Below are positions 33,802 to 34,902 of a stretch of 34,902 nucleotides of DNA, one piece after another; the first letter of the stretch is position 1, and every line of letters begins with the position of its first letter. The stretch covers positions 24,001-58,902 of the forward strand of contig NZ_BMYR01000015.1 of assembly GCF_014652375.1 (NCBI RefSeq), written 5' to 3'. Position numbers and translations under genes: made by a program. The notes beneath the pieces were generated by a model that worked only from the letters and a program-made list of their open reading frames with translations, was not told the origin of the DNA and made no database searches. Source of the DNA: Alishewanella tabrizica. GTDB lineage: Bacteria > Pseudomonadota > Gammaproteobacteria > Enterobacterales > Alteromonadaceae.

Positions 33802-34284
33802 ATGCGCTACGGGCTTCTTGCTTTATCCTGCATTTTACTGGCGTCGCCATGGGTTTATAGCCAACAGCAATATACAGAATCGGCCTGTATTTTGTTGGAG
33901 CACCAAGCTAAACGCTTTAGCCAAGATCCCTTTGGTAGAATTTATCAAGAAAGTAAGTATCAGCTCGAGACTTATTGCAGTAATCCTATTCCTAGGCCGA
34001 TTGATGTCGCAAACTTTGTGCCTGATAACCAAATCCGCACGGTAAGGCCAATTAGTCCGCCTCCCGCCTTAACGTTAAAACAAATGATGGCCGCTGAAAC
34101 CAGTCCAGTAGTGGCAGCGACGCCCTTGGCAACGTCGGAAAAATCTGCGTCGGCAGCCGTTATGGGGCCGATGCCGGACGAAACCGCCAGTGTATTCGAT
34201 AACAAACAAAACGTATTAGCCATTCCGCTCGTGGTTTTACTCGGTTTTATCCTACTCCGAAGCATTATGCGTAGGCAATCTTAG
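33802..34284 (+). CDS. Exported protein sharing the two-Cys N-terminal domain of the NERD protein
   Basis: A 160-residue protein. The signal peptide ends at about VYSQQQY. Residues 22-62 (YTESACILLEHQAKRF and YQLETYCSNPI within it) align with residues 22-62 of the NERD protein at 27370, including two cysteines 30 residues apart (C29 and C59). A Pro/Ala-rich linker follows, then a C-terminal membrane helix (VLAIPLVVLLGFILL) and a basic end. It looks like the NERD protein without its NERD domain. The function is unknown. AAGGATG lies just before the ATG. It may be a partner or relic of the NERD gene. Confidence 0.65.
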   Translation: MRYGLLALSCILLASPWVYSQQQYTESACILLEHQAKRFSQDPFGRIYQESKYQLETYCSNPIPRPIDVANFVPDNQIRTVRPISPPPALTLKQMMAAETSPVVAATPLATSEKSASAAVMGPMPDETASVFDNKQNVLAIPLVVLLGFILLRSIMRRQS

Positions 34285-34345
34285 CAGCGTTAATCGCTTC
34301 GTTTGACCGTCAGCTTAATGAGTGGATTGGTGAGTTAGGCGTTCA

Positions 34346-34356
34346 GGAGCTGACCC
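34346..34356 (-). repeat. GGGTCAG-type short motif, copy E, near the transposase 3' end
   Basis: On the minus strand it reads GGGTCAGCTCC, close to the GGGTCAGATACC core of copies A and C. It lies about 24 bases beyond the transposase stop codon. Confidence 0.4.
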
Positions 34357-34379
34357 AGTAGGTTCTTATGGCCACAAGA

Positions 34380-34902
34380 TTAATTGCCCGAATAAGTAGG
34401 TTGTTTTCTGCTTGGGATGATTGTTCTGCGAAGCTTAAGCTGGGTGTTGATTTGCTGCTTAAAGTGCTCACTGCCAAGCACCCACTCACCTTGGCTGGCT
34501 AAACGGATCTCAGCAAGTACTTTATCAGAAAAAGGTTTTTCAAAAAGATCCCGATAACATTCCTGTTGTTCCTCTGTCGTTTTACCCAAACCTAAATAAG
34601 CCGGTAACGGCTGCCAAAGTTGAATGGCTTTACCCAATGCATTCGCCTGATAGCTTGACCAGGGATAAGCTGCAGGATGATCAACCATACCTGCTCTAAC
34701 CGGATTAAGCTCAATGTAACGGCTAACAGCTAAACAATAACGATCATTATCAACCAAGGTTGCTTTATATCTTCCTTCCCAGAGCGTGCCGGTTCTGCCA
34801 TAGTTTTTATTAACGTACCGCACATAATAACGTCCCAAGTCTTGCATCATCAGGCTGAGGCCATTTTCTATCTGCGGCGTTGCCAGTAAGTGCACATGAT
34901 TA
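34380..34902 (-). CDS. REP-associated tyrosine transposase (RAYT, Y1_Tnp family), 5' end outside the window
   Basis: The reading frame is open to the right edge and begins there with NHVHLLATPQ, so the true start and about 60 N-terminal residues lie outside. The HVH pair is the metal-binding HUH motif of IS200-like transposases. Later blocks are GRYYVRYVNKNYGRTGTLWEG, DRYCLAVSRYIELNPVRAGM and HPAAYPWSSYQANA, all typical of RAYT proteins; the catalytic Tyr is probably in the RYCLAVSRY segment. RAYTs are domesticated single-stranded-DNA transposases linked to REP repeats. No frame break is visible. GGGTCAG-type repeats scattered through the accessory region may be its substrates. Confidence 0.85.
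   Translation of the reverse strand, partial: NHVHLLATPQIENGLSLMMQDLGRYYVRYVNKNYGRTGTLWEGRYKATLVDNDRYCLAVSRYIELNPVRAGMVDHPAAYPWSSYQANALGKAIQLWQPLPAYLGLGKTTEEQQECYRDLFEKPFSDKVLAEIRLASQGEWVLGSEHFKQQINTQLKLRRTIIPSRKQPTYSGN

Noticed and set aside
24578..34902. Possible integron cassette array, because many small unrelated genes follow one another and GTTRRRY-like strings such as GTTAGGC (34334) occur
   Set aside because: The genes lie on both strands, no repeated attC-like stem is found after successive genes, and no integrase is present.

Overview
The window reads as a chromosomal segment of a free-living gammaproteobacterium. The best match by gene content and protein style is the Alteromonadales / Rheinheimera-Arsukibacterium-Alishewanella group; this placement is inferred from remembered protein similarity and gene order, not from a search. 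Evidence for a gammaproteobacterium is the E. coli-type pdhR-aceE-aceF-lpdA locus with a three-lipoyl E2, the ampD-ampE pair, and nadC next to ampD.

Region 1 (1-10662) is an amino-sugar / murein salvage locus. A minus-strand operon runs symporter, sugar kinase, murQ, namZ with gaps or overlaps of a few bases. It diverges from a plus-strand pair made of an exported GH3 beta-N-acetylglucosaminidase (NagZ-like) and NagX. An exported M14 zinc peptidase and an NlpE-like lipoprotein converge on the operon from the left. Together these could cut murein fragments outside the cytoplasm, import MurNAc/GlcNAc by cation symport, phosphorylate it, and convert MurNAc-6P to GlcNAc-6P. The far left edge holds the start of an NhaC-like antiporter.

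Region 2 (10666-14645) carries a cold-shock-domain/DUF1294 membrane protein, nadC, a retropepsin-like protease, and ampD-ampE, which ends in a strong terminator. AmpE carries a long Ala/Ser/Glu-rich insert.

Region 3 (14646-24577) has a solitary TonB-dependent receptor with its own promoter and terminator. It is followed by the pyruvate dehydrogenase locus, preceded by two PdhR-type operators, one of them embedded in a 13-bp-arm perfect palindrome. A structured element separates aceF from lpdA, and a terminator closes the locus.

Region 4 (24578-34902) is an accessory stretch of small unrelated modules. It has ParE/ParD, an MntA/HepT pair with both diagnostic motifs, a barnase-like RNase with a barstar-like inhibitor, a NERD membrane protein, and a second protein sharing its N-terminal two-cysteine domain. 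It also has a duplicated and decayed DUF4826 gene, remnants of an MFS sugar porter and a LURP-one protein, a PEP-CTERM protein, a DUF3667 protein, several unknown exported or disordered proteins, and a REP-associated tyrosine transposase cut by the window end. Short GGGTCAG-containing repeats are scattered through this region, one of them just downstream of the transposase. No tRNA, rRNA or CRISPR array was seen.
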